A stretch of 9,319 nt of DNA, taken from Planctomycetota bacterium. GTDB lineage: Bacteria; Planctomycetota; Planctomycetia; Pirellulales; Thermoguttaceae. The notes under the pieces were generated by a model, which saw nothing but the letters and a program-made list of their open reading frames with translations, ran no database searches and was not told where the DNA came from. Positions 1 through 5,868 of this stretch are shown one piece after another. A program made the translations under genes and the position numbers. Location: contig JAJYGU010000393.1 in NCBI GenBank assembly GCA_021784975.1, forward strand, positions 1 to 9,319, written 5' to 3'. Positions within the stretch are counted from its first letter, which is position 1. Each line of letters opens with the position of its first letter.

Positions 1-1798
1 CCTTGAGGAACGCAAGCTGTTCCTCGGTCTCCACTCCCTCCGCGAGGACCTTAAGCCCCAACGTCTTTGCAAGCACGATCACCGTCGAGGCGATCTGACC
101 GTCGTCCGCCTTCGGAATGTCTTTGATAAACGCGCGGTCAATCTTGAGGCGATCGATGGGGAGCTTTCGCAGATAGGCAAACGACGAATACCCGGTGCCG
201 AAATCATCGATGCTGATACTGATGCCCATTTCCTTGATGGTGTTGAGCCGAGTCACTGCCTGCTCGATGTCGTCGATCAGCAGACCTTCGGTGACTTCAA
301 GATCCAGCTTGCCTGGCTCGATGCTCCACTCCTCGACGGCATCCGCCACGTTTTTGCAGAAGTCTTCATCCTTGAACTGGACGACGCTGACGTTGATGGA
401 GATCTTGATGTCGTAACCTGCGCGGGTCCACTCTGCGAGCTGCCGGCAGGCCTCGTGGACGAGCCACTTGCCCACCGGAATGATCTGCCGGCTTTCTTCG
501 AGGAGTCGAATGAAACGGTCCGGCGGTATCACTTCTCCGTGGTGTCGCCATCGCAAAAGGGCTTCGACGCCGGTGACCTCCTCGGTATGCACGTCGGCCT
601 GCGGCTGATACGCGAGGAAGAATTCATTTTGCTCCAGAGCATGCGAGAGGTGCTCTTGCACCTTCCGGTACTCGACCAGGCGCTTCGTCATCTCAGCTTC
701 GTAGCAGGCCTGCCCCAACCGATGCTCCTTGGCGCAGAACATCGCCGTGTCGGCAAAGGCCAGCAGCTCGCGGTCCGTTTCGGTATGATCCGGACAGAGC
801 GCGTAGCCCACGCTGACGCCCAGGGGGAACTCGGCCTCCTCCAATACGTATCGCCGCCTGAGCACTTCGCAGATTTCCGCGGCTATTGATTTGGCCTGGT
901 CCCGGTCGCGAAGCTGCGGGTAGATGATGCAGAATTCGTCTCCGCCGAGGCGGGCGACGTCGGAACGCGCTCCAAACGCTGTGCTCAAACGGGAGGCGAT
1001 TTCAACCAGGGTCTTGTCGCCGACCGGATGACCTAGGGTATCGTTGATCTCTTTGAACCCGTCCATGTCGAGCAAGAAAAGCGCCATCCGTTCCGATTCA
1101 GTGCAGGCGCGGGCGACTCTGTCTCTCAGGGTCTCTTGAAACTGGAACCGATTGATCAGGCCGGTCAGCGCGTCGGTGGTGGCGAGATGCCGAAGCATCT
1201 CGCTCTTCTTCTCAAGATCCTGGCTGAGTGTAATTAGTCGTCTGATGCGCAGTTGGTAGTACTGTTCGCCTTGCTGACAACAGAAGAACGTACAGACGGC
1301 AACGCCGACGACGAGCACGAGTTCGTCGAACCGTGGCGTGTAGAACGCGCCGTGGAGCCCGTATGCCGTCGTGTAGAACAATAAGAAGGCGATTACACTC
1401 GCCACCAGCCAATAGAAGGCGGCCCGCACGCCGACCACCTGCGAGGCAACCACGATGGATACCGGGAAGTAGAGCATGGTTACCGCCGTCGCCGGATCGC
1501 TAATCGAAACACAGAACAATCCGATCGCGCTGACGAACAGATTCAGATTCAAGATGCGGCGATAGTTTGCGTGGTTCCAAAGCGACACCACGATTACCAG
1601 ATGAACGAGAGAGTCGATCAGACAGACTGTCGCGGCCATCTGATAGCCGCGAGACCATACGAAGATGCCATTGACGATCCAGGTTGCCCAGGTCACCAGC
1701 AGGAACTTCCAGACCCGCCGCGCGCGCAGCTCCTCGACGTTGGTCGACTCGACGAAGACTTCATCTTGGTGTTTATTGATGACGATCCAGCCCCACAT
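1..1798 (-). CDS. Membrane-anchored GGDEF-EAL cyclic-di-GMP protein (C-terminus cut by window edge)
   Basis: This frame is open for 599 codons from an ATG at 1798 and runs off the left edge without a stop. Residues 1-30 are polar. About six hydrophobic segments follow (roughly 31-48, 55-73, 86-100, 105-122, 126-143, 159-174), an unassigned membrane sensor region. A short linker around 180-205 leads into a GGDEF domain (about 206-370) with an intact GGDEF at 285-289 and the metal-binding aspartate region LLDMDGF at 242-248. An EAL domain starts near 385: EALLRW 412-417, INVS 468-471, EVTE 501-504, DDFGTGYSS 531-539, KIDRAF 552-557 and EGVE 587-590. Only the last EAL residues are missing. Both catalytic motifs look intact, so it could make c-di-GMP (2 GTP to c-di-GMP), cleave it to pGpG, or both; which one dominates cannot be told from sequence. 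The usual inhibitory RxxD site before GGDEF is not in register (Gly and Ser fall at the R and D positions). The Shine-Dalgarno is weak (GAGA just upstream). Confidence 0.93.
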   Translation of the reverse strand, partial: MWGWIVINKHQDEVFVESTNVEELRARRVWKFLLVTWATWIVNGIFVWSRGYQMAATVCLIDSLVHLVIVVSLWNHANYRRILNLNLFVSAIGLFCVSISDPATAVTMLYFPVSIVVASQVVGVRAAFYWLVASVIAFLLFYTTAYGLHGAFYTPRFDELVLVVGVAVCTFFCCQQGEQYYQLRIRRLITLSQDLEKKSEMLRHLATTDALTGLINRFQFQETLRDRVARACTESERMALFLLDMDGFKEINDTLGHPVGDKTLVEIASRLSTAFGARSDVARLGGDEFCIIYPQLRDRDQAKSIAAEICEVLRRRYVLEEAEFPLGVSVGYALCPDHTETDRELLAFADTAMFCAKEHRLGQACYEAEMTKRLVEYRKVQEHLSHALEQNEFFLAYQPQADVHTEEVTGVEALLRWRHHGEVIPPDRFIRLLEESRQIIPVGKWLVHEACRQLAEWTRAGYDIKISINVSVVQFKDEDFCKNVADAVEEWSIEPGKLDLEVTEGLLIDDIEQAVTRLNTIKEMGISISIDDFGTGYSSFAYLRKLPIDRLKIDRAFIKDIPKADDGQIASTVIVLAKTLGLKVLAEGVETEEQLAFLK

Positions 1799-1885
1799 CG
1801 TTCGTCTCTGCAATGGTGTCTGTGCCCGGTACAGCAAGTGTGCTCGGGCAGCGTCGGCGCGTAGTGCGCGAAATAGGAGACGATA

Positions 1886-1908
1886 GCAACCTAGAAAGTA
1901 TAGGTTGC
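1886..1908 (-). promoter_or_regulatory. Perfect 8-bp dyad over a candidate -10 box upstream of the GGDEF-EAL gene
   Basis: Read leftward, the arms GCAACCTA and TAGGTTGC flank a 7-nt centre. The hexamer TATACT (1897-1902), five of six matches to TATAAT, sits across this centre. No good -35 hexamer is visible 16-18 nt upstream. If this is the promoter, the transcript would have a leader of roughly 90 nt before the ATG at 1798, and the dyad would lie where a repressor operator often lies. It could equally be an RNA hairpin ending the dapB transcript, although no U-run follows. The dyad is certain; its role is inferred. Confidence 0.4.
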
Positions 1909-1942
1909 CTTCACTACCAGTGGCCCGGCCAGCCGCCTCAGA

Positions 1943-1964
1943 GCGGGTCGCCCGCAGGACCCGC
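1943..1964. repeat. GC-rich hairpin, 7-bp stem (GCGGGTC/GACCCGC)
   Basis: GCGGGTC at 1943-1949 pairs perfectly with GACCCGC at 1958-1964 across an 8-nt loop. An alternative stem, GCGGG/CCCGC with a 3-nt loop, uses 1943-1955. The core resembles the hairpin at 6886-6902 and the GGCGGGTC sequence in the element at 4934-4986, so it may be one member of a dispersed intergenic repeat family. It lies about 100 bp past the dapB stop and could also help end that transcript. Confidence 0.45.
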
Positions 1965-2062
1965 AGAATCCCACTAACCGATACCGCCGGTTCGGGAGTG
2001 GCCGGATTCGAAATCGTAGCCTTCGTCTCCGGAGAGCCGAACCGTGCCCTCCGCTCGGCGAG

Positions 2063-2854
2063 CTACAGTCCCAGCACGTCGCTCATGCCGTACAGGCCCG
2101 GTTCGCGGCCGGCCAGGAACTTGGCGGCGGCCAGGGCGCCGATGGCATAGCAGTCGCGGCTGGAGGCGCGGACGCTGATCTCGACGGTTTCGCCGAGCAT
2201 GCCGAACACAATCGTGTGTTCGCCCGGATTGTCGCCCACCCGGATCGCATGGTAGCCGATCTCGTCGTGCAACCGTTTGCCGGGGCGGCCTTCACGGCCG
2301 TGCCGCTGGGTGGTCTGCCCCATGGCGCTGGCGATGATCTGGCCGAACTTCAAGGCCGTGCCGCTGGGGGCGTCCTCCTTAAAGCGATGATGACGTTCGA
2401 GGATTTCCACGTCGGCATCCTGGTCCTTCAAGACCTTGGCGGCGGTCTCGGCCAGCTTCATGGTGAGGTTGACTGCCAGGCTCATGTTGGGCGACCAGAG
2501 CAAGGGAATCTCCTCGGCGGCGGCACAAATCTTGACCACCTGCCCTTCCTTGAATCCGGTGGTGGCCACCACCAGCGGAATCCGCTTCTGGCGGCAGACC
2601 TCCACCATCTGTTCGGCCGCGGCAGGGATGGAAAAATCGACCACGGCATCGACCGCCGCGTCGAGACTTCCCGCCAACGGCACCCCCAGCGATCGAATGC
2701 CGGCGATCTGGCCGGCATCTTCGCCGATCTGCGGATGGGTCGACTGATCAACGGCGGCAGCCACCGATAACTCAGGGTCGGCCGCGGCCAGGGCCACCAG
2801 CCGTCGCCCCATCCGCCCCGCCGCCCCGTGAATGGCAATACGCAGTGGTTTCAT
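2063..2854 (-). CDS. dapB: 4-hydroxy-tetrahydrodipicolinate reductase DapB
   Basis: This cytoplasmic enzyme reduces 4-hydroxy-tetrahydrodipicolinate with NAD(P)H to tetrahydrodipicolinate, on the route to diaminopimelate and lysine. The 263 residues match the usual family length of about 240-275. The N-terminal Rossmann fold has GAAGRMG at 10-16 and an acidic/polar strand end at 36-37. VDFSIP lies at 72-77, ATTGF at 97-101 and SPNMS at 121-125. The family signature is intact: E153, H155, H156, K159 and DAPSGTAL at 161-168. The C-terminal substrate-domain motif RVGDNPGEHT is at 205-214. The start is an ATG at 2854 with only a loose G-rich sequence upstream. The gene lies 47 bp downstream of thrC on the same strand, so the two probably share a transcript. 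Family assignment is secure. Confidence 0.97.
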   Translation of the reverse strand: MKPLRIAIHGAAGRMGRRLVALAAADPELSVAAAVDQSTHPQIGEDAGQIAGIRSLGVPLAGSLDAAVDAVVDFSIPAAAEQMVEVCRQKRIPLVVATTGFKEGQVVKICAAAEEIPLLWSPNMSLAVNLTMKLAETAAKVLKDQDADVEILERHHRFKEDAPSGTALKFGQIIASAMGQTTQRHGREGRPGKRLHDEIGYHAIRVGDNPGEHTIVFGMLGETVEISVRASSRDCYAIGALAAAKFLAGREPGLYGMSDVLGL

Positions 2855-2880
2855 ATGATACTAACCCCCAACCCTAATCC

Positions 2881-2915
2881 TGATCCCTCATCCCTGATCC
2901 TTCATCCCTCATCCC
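2881..2915 (-). repeat. Tandem heptad repeat, five copies, overlapping the thrC stop codon
   Basis: Read leftward, five consecutive 7-mers occur: GGGATGA, GGGATGA, AGGATCA, GGGATGA, GGGATCA. They trail off into GGATTA and GGGTTG-type sequence up to about 2862. The thrC stop TGA (2904-2902) is the end of the second heptad, so the last thrC residues (RDEG) are repeat-encoded. The remainder fills most of the 47-bp gap to dapB. A 12-nt piece, CCTTCATCCCTC on the plus strand at 2899-2910, recurs exactly at 5715-5726. The period is not a multiple of three, so copy-number change would alter the thrC C-terminus. Confidence 0.8.
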
Positions 2916-4329
2916 TGGCCGTCTGGATTGCCCCGATAATCGCGTCCAGGTCGTTTGGCACGGCCACTGCCCGATTGGCGAAGGCGGCCGAACGGACGCC
3001 ACGGCTGCCGAGCACTTCCTGGAACTGTTGCGGATCGGCCGAATGGTAGGCGACCGTGGCCGTGGGGTCTTTCAATTGGTGGCCGGTCAAGATGCAGACC
3101 ACCTGTTGATCGCGGCCGATGACCCCTTCCGCGACCAATTTCTTCACGCCGGCCACGCTGGCGGCGCTGGCCGGTTCGCAGCCCAGTCCGCCCGCCCCGA
3201 CTTGGGCCTTGGCATCCAGGATTTCCTGATCGGTCGCCTCGCGGACCAGCCCGTTGCACCACTGGATCGCGCGGATGCACTTGGTGAGGTTGACCGGACG
3301 ATTGATTTCGATGGCGCTGGCGATGGTCGACGCCCGGCGGCGTTGGGCATCCATCTGTTGGTAGTAGCCGGAAGCGATTTCCATATTGGGCCGGCCGTCG
3401 TTCCATCTCAGCCCGCGTTTTTCCACCAGTTCGTTGAGCGTGTTGGCGCCGGCGGCATTGATAATCGCCAGCCGCGGGATGCGCGGGATCAGGCCCAACT
3501 TGTGCAACTCGTGAAACGCTTTGCCGAAGGCGCTGGAGTTGCCAAGGTTCCCGCCGGGCACGACGATCCAGTCAGGCACCTCCCAGCCAAGCCCCTCCAA
3601 CACGCGGTACATGATCGTCTTCTGCCCCTCCAGCCGGAAGGGATTGACGCTGTTGACCAGGTAAATGCCCAATTGCTTGCTGACCTCTTGCACGCGGGCC
3701 ATGGCGTCGTCGAAGTCGCCTTGGATCTGCACAGTCAGCGCCCCGTAGTCGAGAGCTTGCGACAGCTTGCCATAGGAGATTTTTCCCGAGCCGATGAAGA
3801 TCACCGCCTTCATCAGCCGCGTCACCGAGCAGTAGATGGCCAGCGAGGCGCTGGTGTTGCCGGTCGAGGCACAGGCGGCGCGAGTGGCACCGACGCAGCG
3901 GGCATGGGTGAAGGCGGCCGACATACCGTTGTCTTTGAAGCTGCCCGACGGGTTTAGCCCTTCATACTGCAAGTGCAGGCGGCCGGGGGCCAGACCCACA
4001 TAGCGAGCGACGCCCTCGGAAGGGTGCAGCAGGGTCTGGCCCTCGCCAACAGTGACGCACTGCGGCAAGGGGGCGAAAGGCAGCAGTTCGTGGAATCGCC
4101 ACACGCCGCTGAAGCTGTGCGGATCGTCGCGACCGGCCCATTTCCGCTCGAACTCGGCGAGGCTACGAGGGACCGGCAGCCGGTTCCAATCGTATTCCAC
4201 GTCGAGCAGATTGCCGCAGCGCTGGCAGGCAACGCGAGCCTCATCGACTCCGTAGGTTGCACCGCAGTCGGGCGAGATACAGCGTTGAAAGGCGGCCGTA
4301 GCGGCCGAGAGGTTCGCGCCCTGGATCAT
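2902..4329 (-). CDS. thrC: Threonine synthase with N-terminal four-cysteine motif
   Basis: This PLP enzyme converts O-phospho-L-homoserine to L-threonine and phosphate. The 475-residue product has four cysteines at 17, 22, 35 and 38 in a zinc-ribbon-like arrangement, as in many archaeal and bacterial threonine-synthase-like proteins that start with a rubredoxin-like knuckle. The PLP lysine is K132 in NPSGSFKD (126-133). A substrate-binding STGNTSASLA lies at 155-164, and the glycine-rich phosphate loop PGGNLGN at 258-264. TGHQLKDPTA near the C-terminus is also typical. The ATG at 4329 lacks a strong Shine-Dalgarno. The last residues, RDEG, come from the heptad repeat at 2881-2915. It is probably the first gene of a thrC-dapB unit. 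Other fold-type II enzymes such as threonine dehydratase are less likely because of length, the cysteine motif and the C-terminal motif. Confidence 0.93.
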   Translation of the reverse strand: MIQGANLSAATAAFQRCISPDCGATYGVDEARVACQRCGNLLDVEYDWNRLPVPRSLAEFERKWAGRDDPHSFSGVWRFHELLPFAPLPQCVTVGEGQTLLHPSEGVARYVGLAPGRLHLQYEGLNPSGSFKDNGMSAAFTHARCVGATRAACASTGNTSASLAIYCSVTRLMKAVIFIGSGKISYGKLSQALDYGALTVQIQGDFDDAMARVQEVSKQLGIYLVNSVNPFRLEGQKTIMYRVLEGLGWEVPDWIVVPGGNLGNSSAFGKAFHELHKLGLIPRIPRLAIINAAGANTLNELVEKRGLRWNDGRPNMEIASGYYQQMDAQRRRASTIASAIEINRPVNLTKCIRAIQWCNGLVREATDQEILDAKAQVGAGGLGCEPASAASVAGVKKLVAEGVIGRDQQVVCILTGHQLKDPTATVAYHSADPQQFQEVLGSRGVRSAAFANRAVAVPNDLDAIIGAIQTARDEG

Positions 4330-4367
4330 GCTAGCACGCGGGTGAAAGGTCGCAAGGGAAAGTGTTT

Positions 4368-4396
4368 AGTTTAGGAAAAGGCGGAGCAACCATCAA
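4368..4396 (-). promoter_or_regulatory. Candidate thrC-dapB promoter
   Basis: Read leftward, TTGATG (4396-4391) and TAAACT (4373-4368) are separated by exactly 17 nt. Each matches its sigma-70 consensus hexamer at four of six positions. The -10 box lies about 39 nt upstream of the thrC ATG. It fits the divergent layout with the promoter at 4446-4474, but a match this loose can occur by chance. Confidence 0.35.
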
Positions 4397-4445
4397 GGTC
4401 CCGGGCTCTACCGAAGGGGGGTGTCTCGTGGTGCCCGCGCAATGT

Positions 4446-4474
4446 TTGACAAGCACCGGAACGCCGTTTAGAAT
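4446..4474 (+). promoter_or_regulatory. Near-consensus sigma-70-type promoter for the DksA/TraR-family gene
   Basis: TTGACA at 4446-4451 is a perfect -35 hexamer. A 17-nt spacer follows, then TAGAAT at 4469-4474, five of six to TATAAT. The predicted transcription start is near 4481, giving a leader of about 50 nt before the ATG at 4534. The leader contains a dyad (4508-4521) and a good Shine-Dalgarno (GGAG, 4523-4526, 7 nt before the ATG). This is the strongest promoter-like sequence in the window and suggests constitutive high expression. Confidence 0.7.
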
Positions 4475-4507
4475 AGAGATTTTGTACGGTTGGAGTATTG
4501 GCCCGAC

Positions 4508-4521
4508 CGTGAAGTTTCACG
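4508..4521. promoter_or_regulatory. Near-perfect dyad in the 5' leader just before the Shine-Dalgarno
   Basis: CGTGAAGTTTCACG is a 6-bp inverted repeat with a 2-nt centre; as RNA it would be a 5-bp stem with an AGTT tetraloop. It ends one base before GGAG. A looser pairing, ACGGT (4486-4490) with ACCGT (4506-4510), overlaps its left edge, so two alternative folds of the leader are possible. It could be a protein operator, a 5' stabilising hairpin, or nothing. No known riboswitch is recognised. Confidence 0.35.
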
Positions 4522-4533
4522 CGGAGAGTTGCG

Positions 4534-4905
4534 ATGAACAAGGCCGAGTTGAACGCGTACAAGGACCTGCTGCTGCATTTGCGAGCCCGCCTCCGCGGTG
4601 ATGTCAGCCAGTTGGCCAACGCGGCCCTCAAGAAGAGCCGTAGCGAAGCCAACGGCGACCTCTCCAGTATGCCCATCCACATGGCCGACATCGGCAGCGA
4701 CAACTTTGAACAGGAGTTCACCCTCAGCCTTATGGAAAACGAGGGCGGAACCCTGGCCCAAATCGAGGCCTCGCTGGAACGGATCGAGGAAGGCACTTAC
4801 GGGCAGTGCGAAGAATGCGGCGCCAAGATTCCCAAGGCCCGACTGAACGCCATCCCCTATGCGACCCTTTGCGTGCGTTGTGCCGGGCACCAGGAAGGCA
4901 AGTGA
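4534..4905 (+). CDS. DksA/TraR-family C4 zinc-finger regulator
   Basis: The 123-residue product has a long charged helical N-terminal half (about 1-85) that would form the coiled coil. It ends in a C4 zinc finger: C92, C95, C113 and C116 (CEECG, then CVRC). Family members bind RNA polymerase through the secondary channel; E. coli DksA acts with ppGpp on transcription initiation. Here the segment at the coiled-coil tip reads ADIGSDNFEQE (51-61) rather than the DxxDxA of E. coli DksA. It looks more like the general TraR/DksA or YteA-type relatives, so a ppGpp co-regulator role should not be assumed. The start is supported by GGAG 7 nt upstream and the promoter at 4446-4474. lspA follows on the same strand after 178 bp. 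Confidence 0.9.
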   Translation: MNKAELNAYKDLLLHLRARLRGDVSQLANAALKKSRSEANGDLSSMPIHMADIGSDNFEQEFTLSLMENEGGTLAQIEASLERIEEGTYGQCEECGAKIPKARLNAIPYATLCVRCAGHQEGK

Positions 4906-4933
4906 GGGCCGGTGACCACCTAGCGACCTCGTA

Positions 4934-4986
4934 GCAGGCACACGGCGGGTCCCGTCCGCCGCCGGGAGCGCGAGCGGGTTGCCTGC
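4934..4986. repeat. Palindromic GC-rich intergenic element between the dksA-like gene and lspA
   Basis: GCAGGCA (4934-4940) and TGCCTGC (4980-4986) form perfect 7-bp outer arms. Inside, CGGCGG (4943-4948) pairs with CCGCCG (4956-4961) over a 7-nt loop. The right half contains GGGAGCGCG (4964-4972), whose reverse complement recurs in the 6886 hairpin region (6900-6908). It begins 29 bp after the dksA-like stop and could act as a terminator or processing site. The shape and the shared 9-mer suggest a dispersed palindromic repeat. The remaining sequence to the lspA start shows nothing else I can name. Confidence 0.55.
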
Positions 4987-5083
4987 CGTTGAACTGTGAG
5001 CGGGACGCCCTCGCAGCGGCACTCGCCCAAGGTTCTGTTACGCCTGAGACCGCCCCCTAGGAAACCGCCACGGCAGGACGCTT

Positions 5084-5650
5084 ATGGTTCCGCTCAGCCG
5101 CTACATTGCCTTCTTCAGCCTGGCAGGCGGCGGCGTTGTGGTCGATCTGACCACCAAACGCTGGATGTTCGACCGGCTCGGTATGCCCCGGATGGACGAA
5201 GAGCCCTGGTGGCTGGTGGACCGGGTCTTCGGCTTTCAGACCAGCCTGAACGGCGGGGCCCTGTTCGGCATGGGCCAGGACTTGTGGGCCCTATTCGCCG
5301 CTTTTTCGATCTTCGCCGCCATCGCAATCTTACTGTGGCTGTTTGTGGGCCGCGCTGCCAACCAGTGGTGGCTCACCGTCGCCCTGGCGCTCATCATGGC
5401 CGGTATTCTAGGCAACCTTTACGACCGCCTCGGAATGCCGGGCATGTTGTGGCCCGCAGGCTACAGCGGCCATCATGCGGGCGAGACGATCCACGCCGTC
5501 CGCGACTTCATCCTGATGGCCGTCGGCGGCTGGCGTTGGCCCAACTACAACCTGGCCGACAGCATGCTGGTCTGCGGGGCGGTCATACTGGTGGCCCACG
5601 CCTTTTTTACCAGTCGCGAAGAGGGGCGAGAGTTGAAAGCCGAAAGCTGA
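5084..5650 (+). CDS. lspA: Lipoprotein signal peptidase (signal peptidase II)
   Basis: LspA is an inner-membrane aspartyl protease that cuts the signal peptide from diacylglyceryl-modified prolipoproteins, just before the lipidated cysteine. The 188 residues have four hydrophobic segments (about 7-24, 67-88, 95-112, 160-175). Family motifs are in order: DLTTK at 21-25, NGGALFG at 56-62, GNLYDR at 110-115 with catalytic D114, VRDF at 139-142, and NLAD at 156-159 with the second catalytic aspartate D159. The usual length is about 160-170. The excess lies in the loop between the two catalytic motifs (roughly 117-137) and in a hydrophilic C-terminal tail from 177. The ATG at 5084 has AGGA 6 nt upstream. 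The last codons and the stop lie in a purine-rich repeat: GAGAGTTGA occurs at 5628-5636 and again at 5649-5657. Confidence 0.95.
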   Translation: MVPLSRYIAFFSLAGGGVVVDLTTKRWMFDRLGMPRMDEEPWWLVDRVFGFQTSLNGGALFGMGQDLWALFAAFSIFAAIAILLWLFVGRAANQWWLTVALALIMAGILGNLYDRLGMPGMLWPAGYSGHHAGETIHAVRDFILMAVGGWRWPNYNLADSMLVCGAVILVAHAFFTSREEGRELKAES

Positions 5651-5868
5651 GAGTTGAGGGCAGGGCGGAGTTCGAAGGGCGGAGGACGGAAATCCCTTAT
5701 CCCTTCGCCATCCACCTTCATCCCTCGCCTCTAATCCCCAGTCGCTCATCTCTCTCGGTTCCACTCCCGAAGAGTTGCACAAGAGTAATGTCCAAAGCTT
5801 CGATCGAGGGTTGAATCGAGTGGCCCATTTTCGACAGCGCAGACCTTTGCTCATTGCCAAGCCCTTTC
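5628..5868. repeat. Low-complexity purine-then-pyrimidine tract across the lspA stop and the spacer before the sugar kinase
   Basis: From about 5621 to 5693 the plus strand is strongly purine-rich, with a direct repeat GAGAGTTGA (5628-5636, 5649-5657). From about 5694 to 5770 it switches to pyrimidine-rich ATCCCT/TCATCCC-like units. An inverted pair, CGAAGGG (5673-5679) with CCCTTCG (5701-5707), spans the switch. CCTTCATCCCTC (5715-5726) is an exact copy of 2899-2910, linking this tract to the thrC-dapB heptad repeat. The rest of the spacer, to the kinase start, shows no convincing promoter or gene. Confidence 0.6.

Larger units (their letters stand above)
1799..2062. other. 264-bp spacer upstream of the GGDEF-EAL gene and downstream of dapB
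   Basis: I see no convincing gene here. A short plus-strand frame starting at 1905 runs into dapB antisense and has no family features. The spacer holds two clear dyads, listed separately (1886-1908 and 1943-1964), plus smaller ones: AACCG/CGGTT at 1976-1980 and 1988-1992, and a perfect 10-bp palindrome TCTCCGGAGA at 2026-2035. It must hold the dapB 3' end signals and the promoter of the c-di-GMP gene, since both genes read leftward. None of the hairpins is followed by a run of T in the leftward direction, so a classical intrinsic terminator is not obvious. Confidence 0.6.

Noticed and set aside
455..889. Plus-strand frame of 144 codons opposite the GGDEF-EAL gene
   Set aside because: The minus strand encodes exact GGDEF and EAL motifs through this region, so the plus frame is a shadow.
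1905..2150. Short plus-strand frame of 81 codons in the 1799-2062 spacer
   Set aside because: It runs into dapB antisense, has no Shine-Dalgarno, and its translation is low-complexity Arg/Ala/Ser.
2216..2770. Plus-strand open frames antisense to dapB
   Set aside because: These are shadows of a complete dapB with intact signature; there is no independent evidence.
2862..2880. TTAGGG-like, telomere-looking sequence read leftward near the dapB start
   Set aside because: It is just the degenerate end of the heptad repeat, only one or two units long.
2881..2915. Possible CRISPR-like array
   Set aside because: The units are 7 nt with no spacers and there are no cas genes; it is a simple tandem repeat.
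3028..3957. A 309-codon plus-strand open frame antisense to thrC
   Set aside because: It is the mirror of a secure threonine synthase gene in GC-rich DNA; its translation has no family motif and it lacks a ribosome site.
4330..4533. Possible threonine or lysine riboswitch or attenuator upstream of thrC
   Set aside because: I see no leader peptide with Thr/Ile/Lys runs and no recognisable lysine-riboswitch core on the minus strand in this short interval.
4996..5814. A 272-codon plus-strand frame overlapping lspA
   Set aside because: It is arginine- and proline-rich, typical of an off-frame reading of GC-rich DNA, whereas the lspA frame carries all catalytic motifs.
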